Assembly: GCF_008033115.1 (NCBI RefSeq)
Contig: NZ_CP041203.1
Location: 2,108,001 to 2,172,000, forward strand
Reading direction: 5' to 3'
Origin: Cellulomonas sp. Y8
Lineage (GTDB): Bacteria; Actinomycetota; Actinomycetes; Actinomycetales; Cellulomonadaceae
DNA length: 64,000 bases
Positions 35,511-44,732 of the stretch are shown piece after piece. Position 1 is the first letter of the stretch. Every line of letters starts with the position of its first letter. Under the pieces are notes generated by a model. It was not told the origin of the DNA and did not search any database. It saw nothing but the letters and a program-made list of their open reading frames with translations. The translations under genes were made by a program, and so were the position numbers.

Positions 35511-35552
35511 GTCGCGTCCGGGCCGCCGCCGCGCGTGCCAGGATGGTCGGCC

Positions 35553-35894
35553 GTGACTGCCCGACTGCTCAGCGCGCCCGTCGCCGTCGTCCCCGCCGTC
35601 GCCTGCCTCGCGCTCGCGACCGCCGGGTGCTCGGTGTCCGTCCGGGCGACCGGCGACGCCGGTCTGTCCCGCTCCGAGGTCGAGGCCCGGGTCGACGCGG
35701 TGCTCGAGGACCGCCTCGGCCGGGCGCCCGAGGCGATCGACTGCCCTGAGCCCCTGCTCCCGGAGGTGGGCGCCGAGGTGCGCTGCTCGGTCACCGTCGA
35801 CGAGGACGCTGTCGGCGCGACCGTGACGGCGACCGCCGTGGAGGGCCGCGACCTCGAGCTCGACGTGGTCGTGGACGAGCGCGCGGCCTCGTGA
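35553..35894 (+). CDS. DUF4333-type lipoprotein
   Basis: The ~113-residue product has a signal peptide with a lipobox (LALATAGCSVSV, Cys near 26), so it is expected to be anchored outside the membrane. The mature part has LSRSEVEARVDAVLEDRLG, DCPEPLLPEVGAEVRCSV and TVTATAVEG, the two-cysteine pattern of the DUF4333 family, whose function is unknown. The GTG at 35553 is chosen over 35535 because it gives a normal signal peptide. Its stop overlaps the next gene. Confidence 0.75.
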   Translation: MTARLLSAPVAVVPAVACLALATAGCSVSVRATGDAGLSRSEVEARVDAVLEDRLGRAPEAIDCPEPLLPEVGAEVRCSVTVDEDAVGATVTATAVEGRDLELDVVVDERAAS

Positions 35895-36463
35895 CCGGCG
35901 CCGCGGCGTCCGAGCTGCGCCGCGCCGTCGCCTCGCGCGTCGCGGGGACCCCGTACGAGCTGGTCGGCACCGAGGACGGCTTCGACCTGCGCATCCGGCT
36001 GGCGGAGGCGCGCTGGTACGGCCTGCTGAGCACGGCCGGCCGGAAGCGCGTCGTGCAGCACCGGGTCACGCTCGACGAGGCGCGCAGGCGGTACGAGATC
36101 CTCGACGACCTGTACGACGTGCGCTGGCACGTCGGCGCGGACGTCGCGGGTGGGCGGGTCCCGCGCCTGGTCGCGTCCGGGGAGAAGCGGCGGGTCACCG
36201 GCCGGGTGGTGTGGGAGCACTCGTTCGAGAAGACGATCGGCGTCGGCACGGAGACCAGGAAGCCGGAGGTGGTCGTCGACTACGTGTTCCGGGCGTCCGA
36301 GGGCCAGCGGATGATCCGGGAGCCCGCGACGACCCTCGGCTGGTCGGAGCGGTGGAACACCCCGGCGAAGGTCGGCCTCGTGCTCGGCGTCGTCGGCGGG
36401 GCCGGGGCCCTGGTCACGCTGGCCTCGATCCTGTGGGGGCTGGCGACGGGCCGGCTCGGCTGA
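35891..36463 (+). CDS. hypothetical protein with C-terminal membrane segment
   Basis: The ~190-residue product starts by a GTGA overlap with the lipoprotein gene, so the two are co-translated. Residues 20-150 are a mixed alpha/beta region rich in Arg and Tyr (GFDLRIRLAEARWYGLL, YDVRWHVGADVAGG, WEHSFEKTIGVGTE) and residues ~163-187 form one membrane helix (VGLVLGVVGGAGALVTLASIL), so it is a tail-anchored protein. I recognise no family. Confidence 0.75.
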   Translation: MTGAAASELRRAVASRVAGTPYELVGTEDGFDLRIRLAEARWYGLLSTAGRKRVVQHRVTLDEARRRYEILDDLYDVRWHVGADVAGGRVPRLVASGEKRRVTGRVVWEHSFEKTIGVGTETRKPEVVVDYVFRASEGQRMIREPATTLGWSERWNTPAKVGLVLGVVGGAGALVTLASILWGLATGRLG

Positions 36464-36466
36464 CCC

Positions 36467-36490
36467 GACGCCGGCCCGACAGCCGGCGTC
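36467..36490. terminator. hairpin between convergent genes
   Basis: GACGCCGGC (36467-36475) pairs with GCCGGCGTC (36482-36490) around six bases, overlapping the stop codon of the minus-strand gene. Confidence 0.5.
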
Positions 36491-36965
36491 AGGACCCCGC
36501 GATCTCCGCCCGCAGCTGGTCGAGCAGCGTCGCCAGCCCGTCGGCGAGCGCCTCGGCCTGCGCCCGGGTCGCGGTGGCCGACACCGTCCACACCCGGTCG
36601 GGGCCGCCGTCCCCCACGGGCACGGCCGCGAACTCCTGCACCTGCGTCATCGGCACCGCGCCGCCGTCGACCGTGGTGGTGAAGTGCACCTCCTGGGCGA
36701 CCGCTGACTCGCCCTGCTGCTCGCGACGCACGACCACGACCTCCTGCTCGGTGGCCTCGATCGCCCGCACCGCCTCGGCGCCCAGCGCGACGACCAGCCC
36801 GGGGTCGGCCGAGCGCTGCACGCCCACGGTGACGTTGGCGGTGAAGCCCGCGTCGGGGGTCTCGTGCGCGGCGGCGAACGCGATGCCCGGCGTGCCGAGC
36901 GTCTCCGGCGGGATCAGGTGCCAGCCCTCGGGCAGCGGGGCGGCGTCCTGGGGATCGGTGGTCAT
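36489..36965 (-). CDS. hypothetical soluble protein (LpqN/PsbP-like?)
   Basis: The 158-residue product has no signal peptide and alternates strands and helices: GWHLIPPETLGTPGIAFAAA, ANVTVGVQRSADP, EQEVVVVRREQQGESAVAQEV, VQEFAAVPVGDG and VWTVSATATRAQAEAL. This order is reminiscent of the Mog1/PsbP/LpqN fold, but I cannot confirm it. GAGGAG precedes the ATG at 36965. It is divergent from the MFS transporter. Confidence 0.7.
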   Translation of the reverse strand: MTTDPQDAAPLPEGWHLIPPETLGTPGIAFAAAHETPDAGFTANVTVGVQRSADPGLVVALGAEAVRAIEATEQEVVVVRREQQGESAVAQEVHFTTTVDGGAVPMTQVQEFAAVPVGDGGPDRVWTVSATATRAQAEALADGLATLLDQLRAEIAGS

Positions 36966-37026
36966 GCGTCTCCTCGGTTCCGGGGCTCCGTCGAGTCTAG
37001 GTCGGCCACCCGGATAGCCTGAGCCG

Positions 37027-38322
37027 GTGCAGGTGGTCTCCGATCTGAAGCAGCTCTGGCCCCTCGTGGACTTCCGGCGGCTCCTCACGGTCCGCCTGGT
37101 CAGCCAGTGCGCCGACGGCCTGTTCCAGGCGGGGCTCGCGACGCTGTTCTTCTTCTCGCCCGAGAACGCGACGACCGCGACCGGCGTGGCCGCGGCGTTC
37201 GCGGTGCTGCTGCTGCCGTTCACCGTCGTCGGGCCGTGGGCGGGCGTCCTGCTCGACCGGTGGCGCCGTCGGCAGGTGCTGCTGGTCGGCAACCTGGTGC
37301 GCACCGGGCTGACCCTGCTGACCGCGCTGGTGATGGCGACGGCGGGGGTCGGGCCGGCCGTGTACGTGCTGGCCCTCGTGACGCTGTCGGTCAACCGGTT
37401 CCTGCTGTCGGCGCTGTCCGCCTCCCAGCCGCGGGTCGTCGCGGGTCCGCTGCTGCTCACCGCCAACTCGATCACCCCGACGCTCGGCACGGTGTCGTCC
37501 GGCGTCGGCTGGGGCATCGGGTTCCTGCTCGGGCTCGTCCTGCCGTCCGGCACCACCCGCGACGTCGCGTCGCTGGTGCTCGCGGGGGTGCTGATGACGA
37601 CGGCCTCGCTGGTGGCCACCCGGCTCGGGAAGGACCTGCTGGGACCGGACGCCCGCGCCGACGCCTCCGAGATGCGCCGCGCGCTGGGGACCCTGGCCCG
37701 CGGGCTCGTCGGCGGCGCCCGGTACCTGGTCCGCCGCGGCACCCCCGCCCGCGCCCTCGGCGTGATGGCGGTGCACCGGTTCCTCTACGGCGCGGTGTTC
37801 ATCGCGAGCCTGCTCATCTCGCGCAACCTGCTGTCGGACCCCGGCGACGCGCGGGCGGGACTGGTCACGTTCAGCACCGTGGCCGCCGTCACCGGCGCCG
37901 GCTTCGCCCTGGCCATCGTCGCGACGCCGATCGTGTCACCGCTCGTCGGCCCGCAGGGCTGGATCTCGATCTGCCTGGTCCTCGCCGCCGCGACCCAGGC
38001 GCTGCTCGCGATCACGGTCGCCTACCCCGCCGTGCTGGCCGGGTCGTTCGTGCTGGGCCTGGCGGCGCAGGGAGCCAAGATCGCCGTCGACACGATCGTG
38101 CAGCGGGACACCGCCGACGAGTTCCGGGGCCGGGCGTTCGCGCTCTACGACGTCCTCTACAACGCCGCGTTCGTCGGCGCGGCGGCGCTGGCCGCGGTCG
38201 CGCTGCCGGACACCGGCTGGTCCCGCGGGGTCTTCGCGCTGATCGCGGTCGCCTACCTCGCGACCGCCGCGGTCTACCGCACCCGCGCCACGGAGCCGGC
38301 CGAGGTCCCGGTCACCGCCTGA
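37027..38322 (+). CDS. MFS transporter
   Basis: The ~431-residue product is a twelve-helix major facilitator. The motif A region GVLLDRWRRRQVLLVGNLVR follows helix 2, and the second half has ALAIVATPIVSPLVGPQGWISI and REFRGRAF-like DEFRGRAFALYDVLYN. Helices alternate with short loops throughout. The substrate is unknown. The GTG at 37027 is preceded by TAGCCT (37015-37020) and no ribosome site, so the mRNA may be leaderless. It is convergent with the CCA-enzyme gene. Confidence 0.88.
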   Translation: MQVVSDLKQLWPLVDFRRLLTVRLVSQCADGLFQAGLATLFFFSPENATTATGVAAAFAVLLLPFTVVGPWAGVLLDRWRRRQVLLVGNLVRTGLTLLTALVMATAGVGPAVYVLALVTLSVNRFLLSALSASQPRVVAGPLLLTANSITPTLGTVSSGVGWGIGFLLGLVLPSGTTRDVASLVLAGVLMTTASLVATRLGKDLLGPDARADASEMRRALGTLARGLVGGARYLVRRGTPARALGVMAVHRFLYGAVFIASLLISRNLLSDPGDARAGLVTFSTVAAVTGAGFALAIVATPIVSPLVGPQGWISICLVLAAATQALLAITVAYPAVLAGSFVLGLAAQGAKIAVDTIVQRDTADEFRGRAFALYDVLYNAAFVGAAALAAVALPDTGWSRGVFALIAVAYLATAAVYRTRATEPAEVPVTA

Positions 38323-38334
38323 CCGCCCGCCCGG

Positions 38335-39888
38335 TCAGGCCTGCCGGGCCGCCCACCACGACTCGAGCTCGGCGCGGGCGCGCTGCTCCCCCAGCGGGCC
38401 GTGCTCCATGCGCAGCTCGAGCAGGTGCTTGTACGCCTCGCCGACCTCGCGGCCCGGGCCGATGCCCAGGGCCGCCATGATCTGCGTGCCGTCCAGGTCG
38501 GGCCGGATCGACGCCAGCTCCTCCGCCTCGGCGAGCCGCGCGATCCGCTCCTCGAGGTCGTCGTACGCCTCGGACAGCCGGCGGGCCTTCCGCACGTTCC
38601 GGGTGGTGCAGTCGGACCGGGTCAGCCGGTGCAGCCGCTCCAGCAGCGGGCCGGCGTCGGTGACGTAGCGCCGCACCGCCGAGTCGGTCCAGGCGCCCTC
38701 GCCGTAGCCGTGGAACCGCAGGTGCAGCTCGGTCAGGCGCGCGACTGCCTGGACGGTCGCCTTGTCGAAGTGCAGCGCGCGGAGCCGCTTCGCGACGAGC
38801 TTGGCGCCGACGACCTCGTGGTGGTGGAACGAGACGCCGCCGCCGGACTCGAACCGGCGGGTCGCGGGCTTGCCGATGTCGTGCAGCAGCGCGGCGAGGC
38901 GCAGCACGAGGTCCGGACCGGGCACCGGGCCGTCGGGACCGGTCTCCAGGGCGATCGCCTTGTCCAGCACGGTGAGCGAGTGCTCGTACACGTCCTTGTG
39001 CCGGTGGTGCTCGTCGATCTCGAGCCGCAGGGCCGGCAGCTCCGGGAGCGCGTGCTCCGCGAGGCCGGTGTCGACGAGGACGCGCAGGCCGGGTCGGGGC
39101 TGCCGGGACATCAGCAGCTTGACCAGCTCGTCACGGACCCGCTCCGCCGAGACGATCGCCAGCCGGTCCGCCATGTCCGTCGCGGCCGCGAGCGTCGCCG
39201 GTTCCACGTGGAACCCGAGCTGCGCGGCGAACCGCGCGGCCCGCAGCATGCGCAGCGGGTCGTCGTCGAACGACTGCCGGGGGTCGACGGGGGTGCGCAG
39301 CACGCCGCGCGCCAGGTCGCGCAGGCCCTCGAACGGGTCGACGAAGGTGAGCTCCGGCAGCCGGATCGCCATGGAGTTCACCGTGAAGTCGCGGCGGGAC
39401 AGGTCGCCCTCGAGCGAGTCCCCGAACGCGACCTCCGGCTTCCGGGAGGACGGGTCGTACGCGTCGGTGCGGTAGGTGGTCACCTCGACTACGACGTCCT
39501 CCGCGCCGCGGCGCCCGTGCCGCCGCGCGCCGATGGTGCCGAACGCCCGCCCGATGTCCCAGTGCGCGTCGCCCCACGCCGCGAGGATCCGCTCGGTCTC
39601 GTCGGGGGTCGCGGACGTCGTGAAGTCGAGGTCGGCGCTCGGCCGGCCGAGGAACGCGTCCCGCACCGGCCCACCCACCAGGGCGAGCTCGTGCCCCGCC
39701 GCCTGGAAGAGGTCGCCGAGCTCCAGCGCCGCCGGCGCGAGGCCCGCGATCACGCCGAGCGCGCGCTTCTGCAGCGCGAGCAGCGCGTCGGCGTCGACGG
39801 CGGAGCCTGCGCCCGCCGGGGCGGCACCGGTCCCCGCGTCCGGGGTGGGGTCGGGCGCGGTGCGGGGGGTCAGGTCGTCGGACGGCAC
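38335..39888 (-). CDS. CCA tRNA nucleotidyltransferase
   Basis: The enzyme adds or repairs the 3' CCA end of tRNA. The ~517-residue product has a class II nucleotidyltransferase head with ALVGGPVRDAFLGRPSADLDFTT (GG and DxD), RRDFTVNSMAIRL, FEGLRDLARGVLRTP and DDPLRMLRAARFAAQLGF, followed by an HD domain (LLHDIGKPATRRF). This HD-containing form matches the actinobacterial type (Rv3907c). The start is uncertain: GTG at 39888 and TTG at 39897 are both possible. A perfect parS-like sequence lies inside the gene at 39201-39214. Confidence 0.93.
   Translation of the reverse strand: MPSDDLTPRTAPDPTPDAGTGAAPAGAGSAVDADALLALQKRALGVIAGLAPAALELGDLFQAAGHELALVGGPVRDAFLGRPSADLDFTTSATPDETERILAAWGDAHWDIGRAFGTIGARRHGRRGAEDVVVEVTTYRTDAYDPSSRKPEVAFGDSLEGDLSRRDFTVNSMAIRLPELTFVDPFEGLRDLARGVLRTPVDPRQSFDDDPLRMLRAARFAAQLGFHVEPATLAAATDMADRLAIVSAERVRDELVKLLMSRQPRPGLRVLVDTGLAEHALPELPALRLEIDEHHRHKDVYEHSLTVLDKAIALETGPDGPVPGPDLVLRLAALLHDIGKPATRRFESGGGVSFHHHEVVGAKLVAKRLRALHFDKATVQAVARLTELHLRFHGYGEGAWTDSAVRRYVTDAGPLLERLHRLTRSDCTTRNVRKARRLSEAYDDLEERIARLAEAEELASIRPDLDGTQIMAALGIGPGREVGEAYKHLLELRMEHGPLGEQRARAELESWWAARQA
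39201..39214. other. outlying parS-like site inside the CCA-enzyme gene
   Basis: GTTCCACGTGGAAC is a perfect palindrome identical to the parS-like sites at 54860 and 56347. On the minus strand it encodes FHVEP within the enzyme. Confidence 0.75.
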
Positions 39889-40011
39889 GACGCCCAAGCC
39901 TGCCAGATCCGGGCCGCCGCCCGCCGACGCGGAGGTCCCGGGACGCTCCGCCGCCGGTCGGCGCGCACAGGTCCTCCACGCCGAGTCCGTCCGGCGCCCG
40001 TGACGGAGTCG

Positions 40012-40017
40012 TTACAG
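40012..40017 (+). promoter_or_regulatory. leaderless promoter -10 of the NUDIX gene
   Basis: TACAGT lies eight bases before the ATG at 40026, with no ribosome site between them, so transcription likely begins at or near the start codon. Confidence 0.45.
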
Positions 40018-40025
40018 TGGCCTGC

Positions 40026-40574
40026 ATGCCTGAGCACGCGCGCGCCCTGCCCCCGCAGGGCGTCCCCGCGCCGCCGGGCGGTCACGCGCTGCGGATCGAC
40101 CCCCGGTCGACGCGCACGCGGCACCCGCACCTGCCCGTCGTCGAGGAGACCTCCGCCGGCGGCCTCGTCGTGCGGCTGGACGGCGGGCTGCACGTCGCCG
40201 CGGTGATCGCGCGCCGCAACCGCGCCGGCCGCCTCGAGTGGTGCCTGCCGAAGGGGCACCTCGAGGGCGAGGAGACGCCGGAGCAGGCCGCGGTCCGCGA
40301 GATCGCCGAGGAGACCGGCATCGTCGGCCGCATCGTGCGCCGGCTCGGCGTCATCGACTACTGGTTCACCGGGGACGACCGCCGCGTGCACAAGATGGTG
40401 CACCACTATCTCCTCGGGGCGGTCGGCGGCGAGCTGACCGTCGAGGACGACCCGGACGGCGAGGCGGAGGACGTGGCGTGGGTACCGGTGGTGGACCTGC
40501 CCGGGCGCCTCGCCTACCCCAACGAGCGACGACTGGCCGAGGCCGCGCACGTGGTCCTCGTCGGCGAGGCATGA
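40026..40574 (+). CDS. NUDIX hydrolase
   Basis: The ~182-residue product carries a complete NUDIX box, GHLEGEETPEQAAVREIAEETGI near 78-100 (GX5EX7REUXEEXGU in full). The preceding LEWCLPKG strand and following IVGRIVRRLGVIDYWFTG are family-typical. NUDIX enzymes hydrolyse nucleoside diphosphate derivatives, for example oxidised nucleotides. The position next to the CCA-enzyme gene corresponds to mutT4 (Rv3908) of mycobacteria. Its stop overlaps the DUF6049 gene (ATGA). Confidence 0.9.
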   Translation: MPEHARALPPQGVPAPPGGHALRIDPRSTRTRHPHLPVVEETSAGGLVVRLDGGLHVAAVIARRNRAGRLEWCLPKGHLEGEETPEQAAVREIAEETGIVGRIVRRLGVIDYWFTGDDRRVHKMVHHYLLGAVGGELTVEDDPDGEAEDVAWVPVVDLPGRLAYPNERRLAEAAHVVLVGEA

Positions 40575-42880
40575 GGCTGCGCGGCACGGCGGGGCGCGCA
40601 CGAGCGGTCACGGCGGCGGTCCTGGCCGCCTGCGTGGTCGCGCTGTCCGGCGCCCCCGCGCTCGGGTCGGCCGTGGTCCCCGCCGCGGGCCCGGCGGGCG
40701 TGCCGGCCCCCGCCGCCCCCTCGACGGACGACCTGCCGCTGTCCGTCGCGATCACCGCCGTCGCGCCCCAGGTGCTCGAACCGGGCGACGACCTGACGGT
40801 GACCGCCACGCTGCGCAACGACGGCGACGAGGTCGTCGAGCAGCCCCGCGCGTCGGTGCGCATCTACCGCTACCGGATGTCCACGCGGGAGCAGGTCGCC
40901 GCCTGGGCCGACGCCGGCGACTCCAGCCCGATCGGCGACGTCGCCGCCACGACCACGCTCGACGCCCCGCTCGGGCCCGGCGCCACCACGACGGTGCAGG
41001 TGACGGTGCCCGCCGAGAGCATCGGCCTGCTCCGCACCGAGGACGCCTGGGGCCCGCGCGGGATCACGCTCGACGTCGGCGACGGGCGCAGCCGCGTCGG
41101 GCTGGACCGCAGCTACCTGCTGTGGGACTCCGCGGACGAGCTGCCCAGCGCGCACGTCGGCGTGCTGTCCGCCGTGGTCGGACCCGCGACCGACCCGTCG
41201 GTGGACGACGCGACGGACGACGCCGGCGACGACGCGGCGAGCGGCCCGAGCCCTTCGCCGTCCCCGTCCTCCGACGACGCCACGGAGCAGGGCGGCGACA
41301 CGGCGGGCACCGACGACCGCCTCACCGCCCTCACCGCCGCGGGCGGCCGGCTCAGCAAGCTGCTGCAGGCCACGGCCGACCACCCGTTCGTGTCCTGGGC
41401 GGTCGACCCCGCGCTCGTCGACGGCGCCGCGGCCGGGACCCGGGCGGACCAGGCCTGGCTCACGGCGCTGACCGGCGCGGCCGAGGACCGCGAGGTCCTG
41501 CGGCTCCCGTGGGCGGACCCCGACCTCGCCGCGGTGGCCCACGCGGGCGCCGCCGACGGCACCGCCGACCTGCTCGCCCTCGCCCGCGGCGTCGCGTCGA
41601 CGTCCGAGGCCGACCTGTGGGCCGACGCCGATCCGGTCCTCTGGGCCGCGGACGACGTGCCGGACCAGGTCACGGCCGCCCGCGCGGCGCAGTCCGACCC
41701 CGGGACGCCCCTGGTCGTCGGCCCCGACGCCATGCCCGCGCGGGGGTCCGAGGCGCCGAGCTCGCCCACCACGGTGGACACCACCGGCGGCTCCGTGACG
41801 GCCCTGGTCCCGGACCCGACCCTGTCCGACCTGCTGTCCGACCCCGCGACGTCCCAGCCCGGCGTCACCGCCGCGACCGCCGCGCAGCGCGTGCTCGCGG
41901 AGACCGCCGTGCTGGCCCGGTCCGACGACGCCCGCAGCACCTACGTCCTGGCGACGACGCCGCGGGACTGGCAGCCCTCGACCGCGATCACCCAGGCGCA
42001 GCTCGCCGCGCTGGGGTCCGCACCGTGGGTCGAGACGGCCACCGTCGCCGAGATGCTCACCGCGCACGCCGCCGGCCGCGCGGACGGGGACGACGCCGAG
42101 CGCGCCGCGCTGCCCGAGTCGCAGCGCACCGACACGGAGCTCACCCCCGCCTGGGTGAACGCGCTGGCTGCGCAGTGGCGCTCCGCGGGCGAGTTCGCGG
42201 CGGTCGTCCCCGACCCGGCCGCGCTGCTCCGCGGCCTGGACGCCGACCTCGTGGCCCCGCTGGCGGTCGCGTGGCGCGACGACCCCGACGGCCGGGCGAC
42301 GGCGATCAACGACGCCATCGCCGAGTCGCAGCAGCGGCAGTCCGGGCTCGACGTGCTGCTCAACGAGCAGTTCACCGTCATCTCCAGCTCCGCGCAGATC
42401 AGCGTCGCCGTGAGCAACGAGCTGGACCAGCCGGCGCGCGTCCGGGTCGAGCTGCGCCCGCAGAAGGCCTGCCTGGACACCGCGCGGTCACCGGTCACCG
42501 AGGTCGCGCCGAACGCCGACACCACCGTGACGATGACGCTGCGCGCCAGCGCCAACTGCGACGTGACGGTCGACGTGTCGCTGGTGTCCGAGACGGGCCG
42601 CCAGCTCGCGACGCCGCAGCAGTTCTCCGCGCGGGTCGCGCCGACCATCGAGAGCGTCGGCGGCATCGTCGCCGGCGTGCTGCTCGCCCTGCTGCTCGCG
42701 TTCGGCATCTGGCGGACCGTGCGGCGCGGCCAGACCACGCGGCGCGGCGCCCGGGTGGTCCGGGACGCGACGGCCGACGGCGACGCGACGCCCCCGCCGG
42801 CTGGCGCGGCGCCGGCGCCCGAGCACTCCCCCGCCGACCGCTCCGCGGCCGCGCCCCCCGACCGACAGGACCAGCCATGA
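40571..42880 (+). CDS. DUF6049 family membrane-anchored protein
   Basis: The 769-residue product has a signal peptide (1-33, AVTAAVLAACVVALSGAPAL), an extracellular region of more than 600 residues starting with an Ig-like domain (LSVAITAVAPQVLEPGDDLTVTATLRNDGDEV), an acidic Ser/Pro/Asp linker near 210-240, and a C-terminal helix (GIVAGVLLALLLAFGIW, about 698-716) followed by a basic cytoplasmic tail. It corresponds in place and layout to Rv3909 between the NUDIX and murJ genes. A role in cell-wall assembly beside MurJ is an inference. It overlaps both neighbours by four bases. Confidence 0.85.
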   Translation: MRLRGTAGRARAVTAAVLAACVVALSGAPALGSAVVPAAGPAGVPAPAAPSTDDLPLSVAITAVAPQVLEPGDDLTVTATLRNDGDEVVEQPRASVRIYRYRMSTREQVAAWADAGDSSPIGDVAATTTLDAPLGPGATTTVQVTVPAESIGLLRTEDAWGPRGITLDVGDGRSRVGLDRSYLLWDSADELPSAHVGVLSAVVGPATDPSVDDATDDAGDDAASGPSPSPSPSSDDATEQGGDTAGTDDRLTALTAAGGRLSKLLQATADHPFVSWAVDPALVDGAAAGTRADQAWLTALTGAAEDREVLRLPWADPDLAAVAHAGAADGTADLLALARGVASTSEADLWADADPVLWAADDVPDQVTAARAAQSDPGTPLVVGPDAMPARGSEAPSSPTTVDTTGGSVTALVPDPTLSDLLSDPATSQPGVTAATAAQRVLAETAVLARSDDARSTYVLATTPRDWQPSTAITQAQLAALGSAPWVETATVAEMLTAHAAGRADGDDAERAALPESQRTDTELTPAWVNALAAQWRSAGEFAAVVPDPAALLRGLDADLVAPLAVAWRDDPDGRATAINDAIAESQQRQSGLDVLLNEQFTVISSSAQISVAVSNELDQPARVRVELRPQKACLDTARSPVTEVAPNADTTVTMTLRASANCDVTVDVSLVSETGRQLATPQQFSARVAPTIESVGGIVAGVLLALLLAFGIWRTVRRGQTTRRGARVVRDATADGDATPPPAGAAPAPEHSPADRSAAAPPDRQDQP

Positions 42881-44589
42881 CCTCCCCCGCCACCGGACCG
42901 GTCGCCGGCGACCCGGACGGCACCGCGGCCGGCGCGACGGCCGGTGGCGGCACGGACGCCGGGACCGGCGCCCCGGCCGGGACCGCCGTCCGCACACCGG
43001 GCCTCGGCCGGTCCTCGCTCATCATGGCGTCGGGCACCGCGGCGTCCCGGGTGCTCGGCGTCGTCAACACCGCCCTGCTCGGCTGGGCCATCGGCGTCAC
43101 CGGGCACATCGCGAACGCGTTCTCGGTCGCGAACAAGCTCCCGAACACGCTGTACCTGCTGATCGCCGGCGGCGTGCTCAACGCGGTGCTGGTCCCGCAG
43201 GTCGTCCGCGCGTACCAGCGCGCCGACGGGCAGCAGTACGTCGACCGCCTGCTCACCGTCGGCATCGTGCTGCTCGGCGGGCTCACGGTCGTGCTCACCG
43301 CGGCCGCGCCCCTCTTCGTGGCGTTCTACTCCTCGTTCCCGGACCCCGAGGTCACCCGCGTCGCGACCGCGCTCGCGTTCTGGTGCATCCCGCAGGTGTT
43401 CTTCTACGGGCTCTACTCGCTGCTGGGTCAGGTGCTCAACGCGCGGGGCTCGTTCGGGCCGTACATGTGGGCGCCGGTCGTGAACAACGTCGTGTTCATC
43501 GCCGGGCTGCTCGTGCTCGCGCAGGTGTTCGGGCGGAACAGCGCCGGCGCCGACGTCGGCTCCTGGACCGCCGGCCAGACCGCGCTCCTCGGCGGCGCCG
43601 CCACCCTGGGCATCGTCGTGCAGGCGCTGGTGCTCCTCGTGCCGCTGTACCGAAGCGGGTTCCGGTACCGGCCCCGGTGGGGTCTGCGCGGGTCCGGCCT
43701 GGGCAGCGCGGGGCGGGTCGCCACCTGGACGTTCCTCGGGCTGCTGATCGGTCAGGTCGGCGTCTGGCGGATCAGCGTCGTCGCGAGCTCCGTGGCGACG
43801 GAGGGCGCGGCGGGCAACGCGGTCTACGACCGGGCCTTCCTCATCTTCATGCTGCCGCACTCGCTGGTGACCGTGTCGCTCGCGACCGCGCTGTTCACCC
43901 GGCTGTCGGGACGCGCCGCGGCCGGCGACACCGCGGCGGTCCGGTCGGACCTGTCCCTGGGCCTGCGCACGGTCGGCGTGTTCACCGTGCTGGCCACCAC
44001 GGGCATCGCGGTCCTCGCGTTCCCGCTCGGCCGGGCGCTGTTCCCGGAGTCGCCGGACGCCGAGGTGCACGCGCTCGCGACGACGGTGGTCGCGCTCGTC
44101 CTCGGCCTCGTGGCGTTCGGCGCCTGGTCGCTGTGCCAGCGCGTCTACTACGCCTACGAGGACGCCCGGTCGATGGTGCCGGTCCAGGTGCTGATGGCGG
44201 TCGTGGTCGTCGGCGGCACGGAGCTCGGGCGGGCCACGCTCGACGACCGGTACTGGGTCGCGGCGGCCTGCCTCTCGATGGCCGTGTCCTACGCGGTCGG
44301 CGCGGCCGTGGCGCTCGTGTCCGTGCACCGGCGTCTCGGCGGGATCGACGGGCGGCGTGTGCTGGCGCTCCACCTCAAGGCGGGGGTCGGCGCGGTGCTC
44401 GCCGCGGGCGCCGGCCTCGGCCTGCTCGCCCTGCTCGGCCCGGTGGACACCTGGGGCCGCGCCGTGCTGGCCTGCGTGCTCGGCGCCGCGGTCATGTCGG
44501 CCGTGTACGTCGGCGTCCTGCTCCTGCTGCGCGTGCGCGAGCTGCGGTCGCTCGCCGCCCCGCTGCTGCGGCGGCTCGGGCGGTCGTGA
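42877..44589 (+). CDS. murJ: lipid II flippase MurJ
   Basis: MurJ moves lipid II across the membrane for peptidoglycan synthesis. The ~570-residue product has a Gly/Ala/Thr-rich leader of 45 residues and then the fourteen-helix MviN fold: SSLIMASGTAASRVLGVVNTALLG, NAFSVANKLPNTLYLLIAGGVLNAVLVPQVVRA (quoted in parts), WCIPQVFFYGLYSLLGQVLNARG and AWSLCQRVYYAYEDAR. It overlaps DUF6049. In mycobacteria the protein has a C-terminal pseudokinase; here that function is encoded by the next gene. Confidence 0.94.
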   Translation: MTSPATGPVAGDPDGTAAGATAGGGTDAGTGAPAGTAVRTPGLGRSSLIMASGTAASRVLGVVNTALLGWAIGVTGHIANAFSVANKLPNTLYLLIAGGVLNAVLVPQVVRAYQRADGQQYVDRLLTVGIVLLGGLTVVLTAAAPLFVAFYSSFPDPEVTRVATALAFWCIPQVFFYGLYSLLGQVLNARGSFGPYMWAPVVNNVVFIAGLLVLAQVFGRNSAGADVGSWTAGQTALLGGAATLGIVVQALVLLVPLYRSGFRYRPRWGLRGSGLGSAGRVATWTFLGLLIGQVGVWRISVVASSVATEGAAGNAVYDRAFLIFMLPHSLVTVSLATALFTRLSGRAAAGDTAAVRSDLSLGLRTVGVFTVLATTGIAVLAFPLGRALFPESPDAEVHALATTVVALVLGLVAFGAWSLCQRVYYAYEDARSMVPVQVLMAVVVVGGTELGRATLDDRYWVAAACLSMAVSYAVGAAVALVSVHRRLGGIDGRRVLALHLKAGVGAVLAAGAGLGLLALLGPVDTWGRAVLACVLGAAVMSAVYVGVLLLLRVRELRSLAAPLLRRLGRS

Positions 44590-44732
44590 GCCGTCGGGCG
44601 CGCCCCCGCGGGACGGTGCGCGGGCGGCCGCGCGTCGGACGCGGGACCCGCCCGCCCGTCTAGCATGACGGGGAGCCTCGGCCCCACCCGGCCGGGCTCG
44701 ACGCACACCGACGACCGGACGGAGGACGAGTG

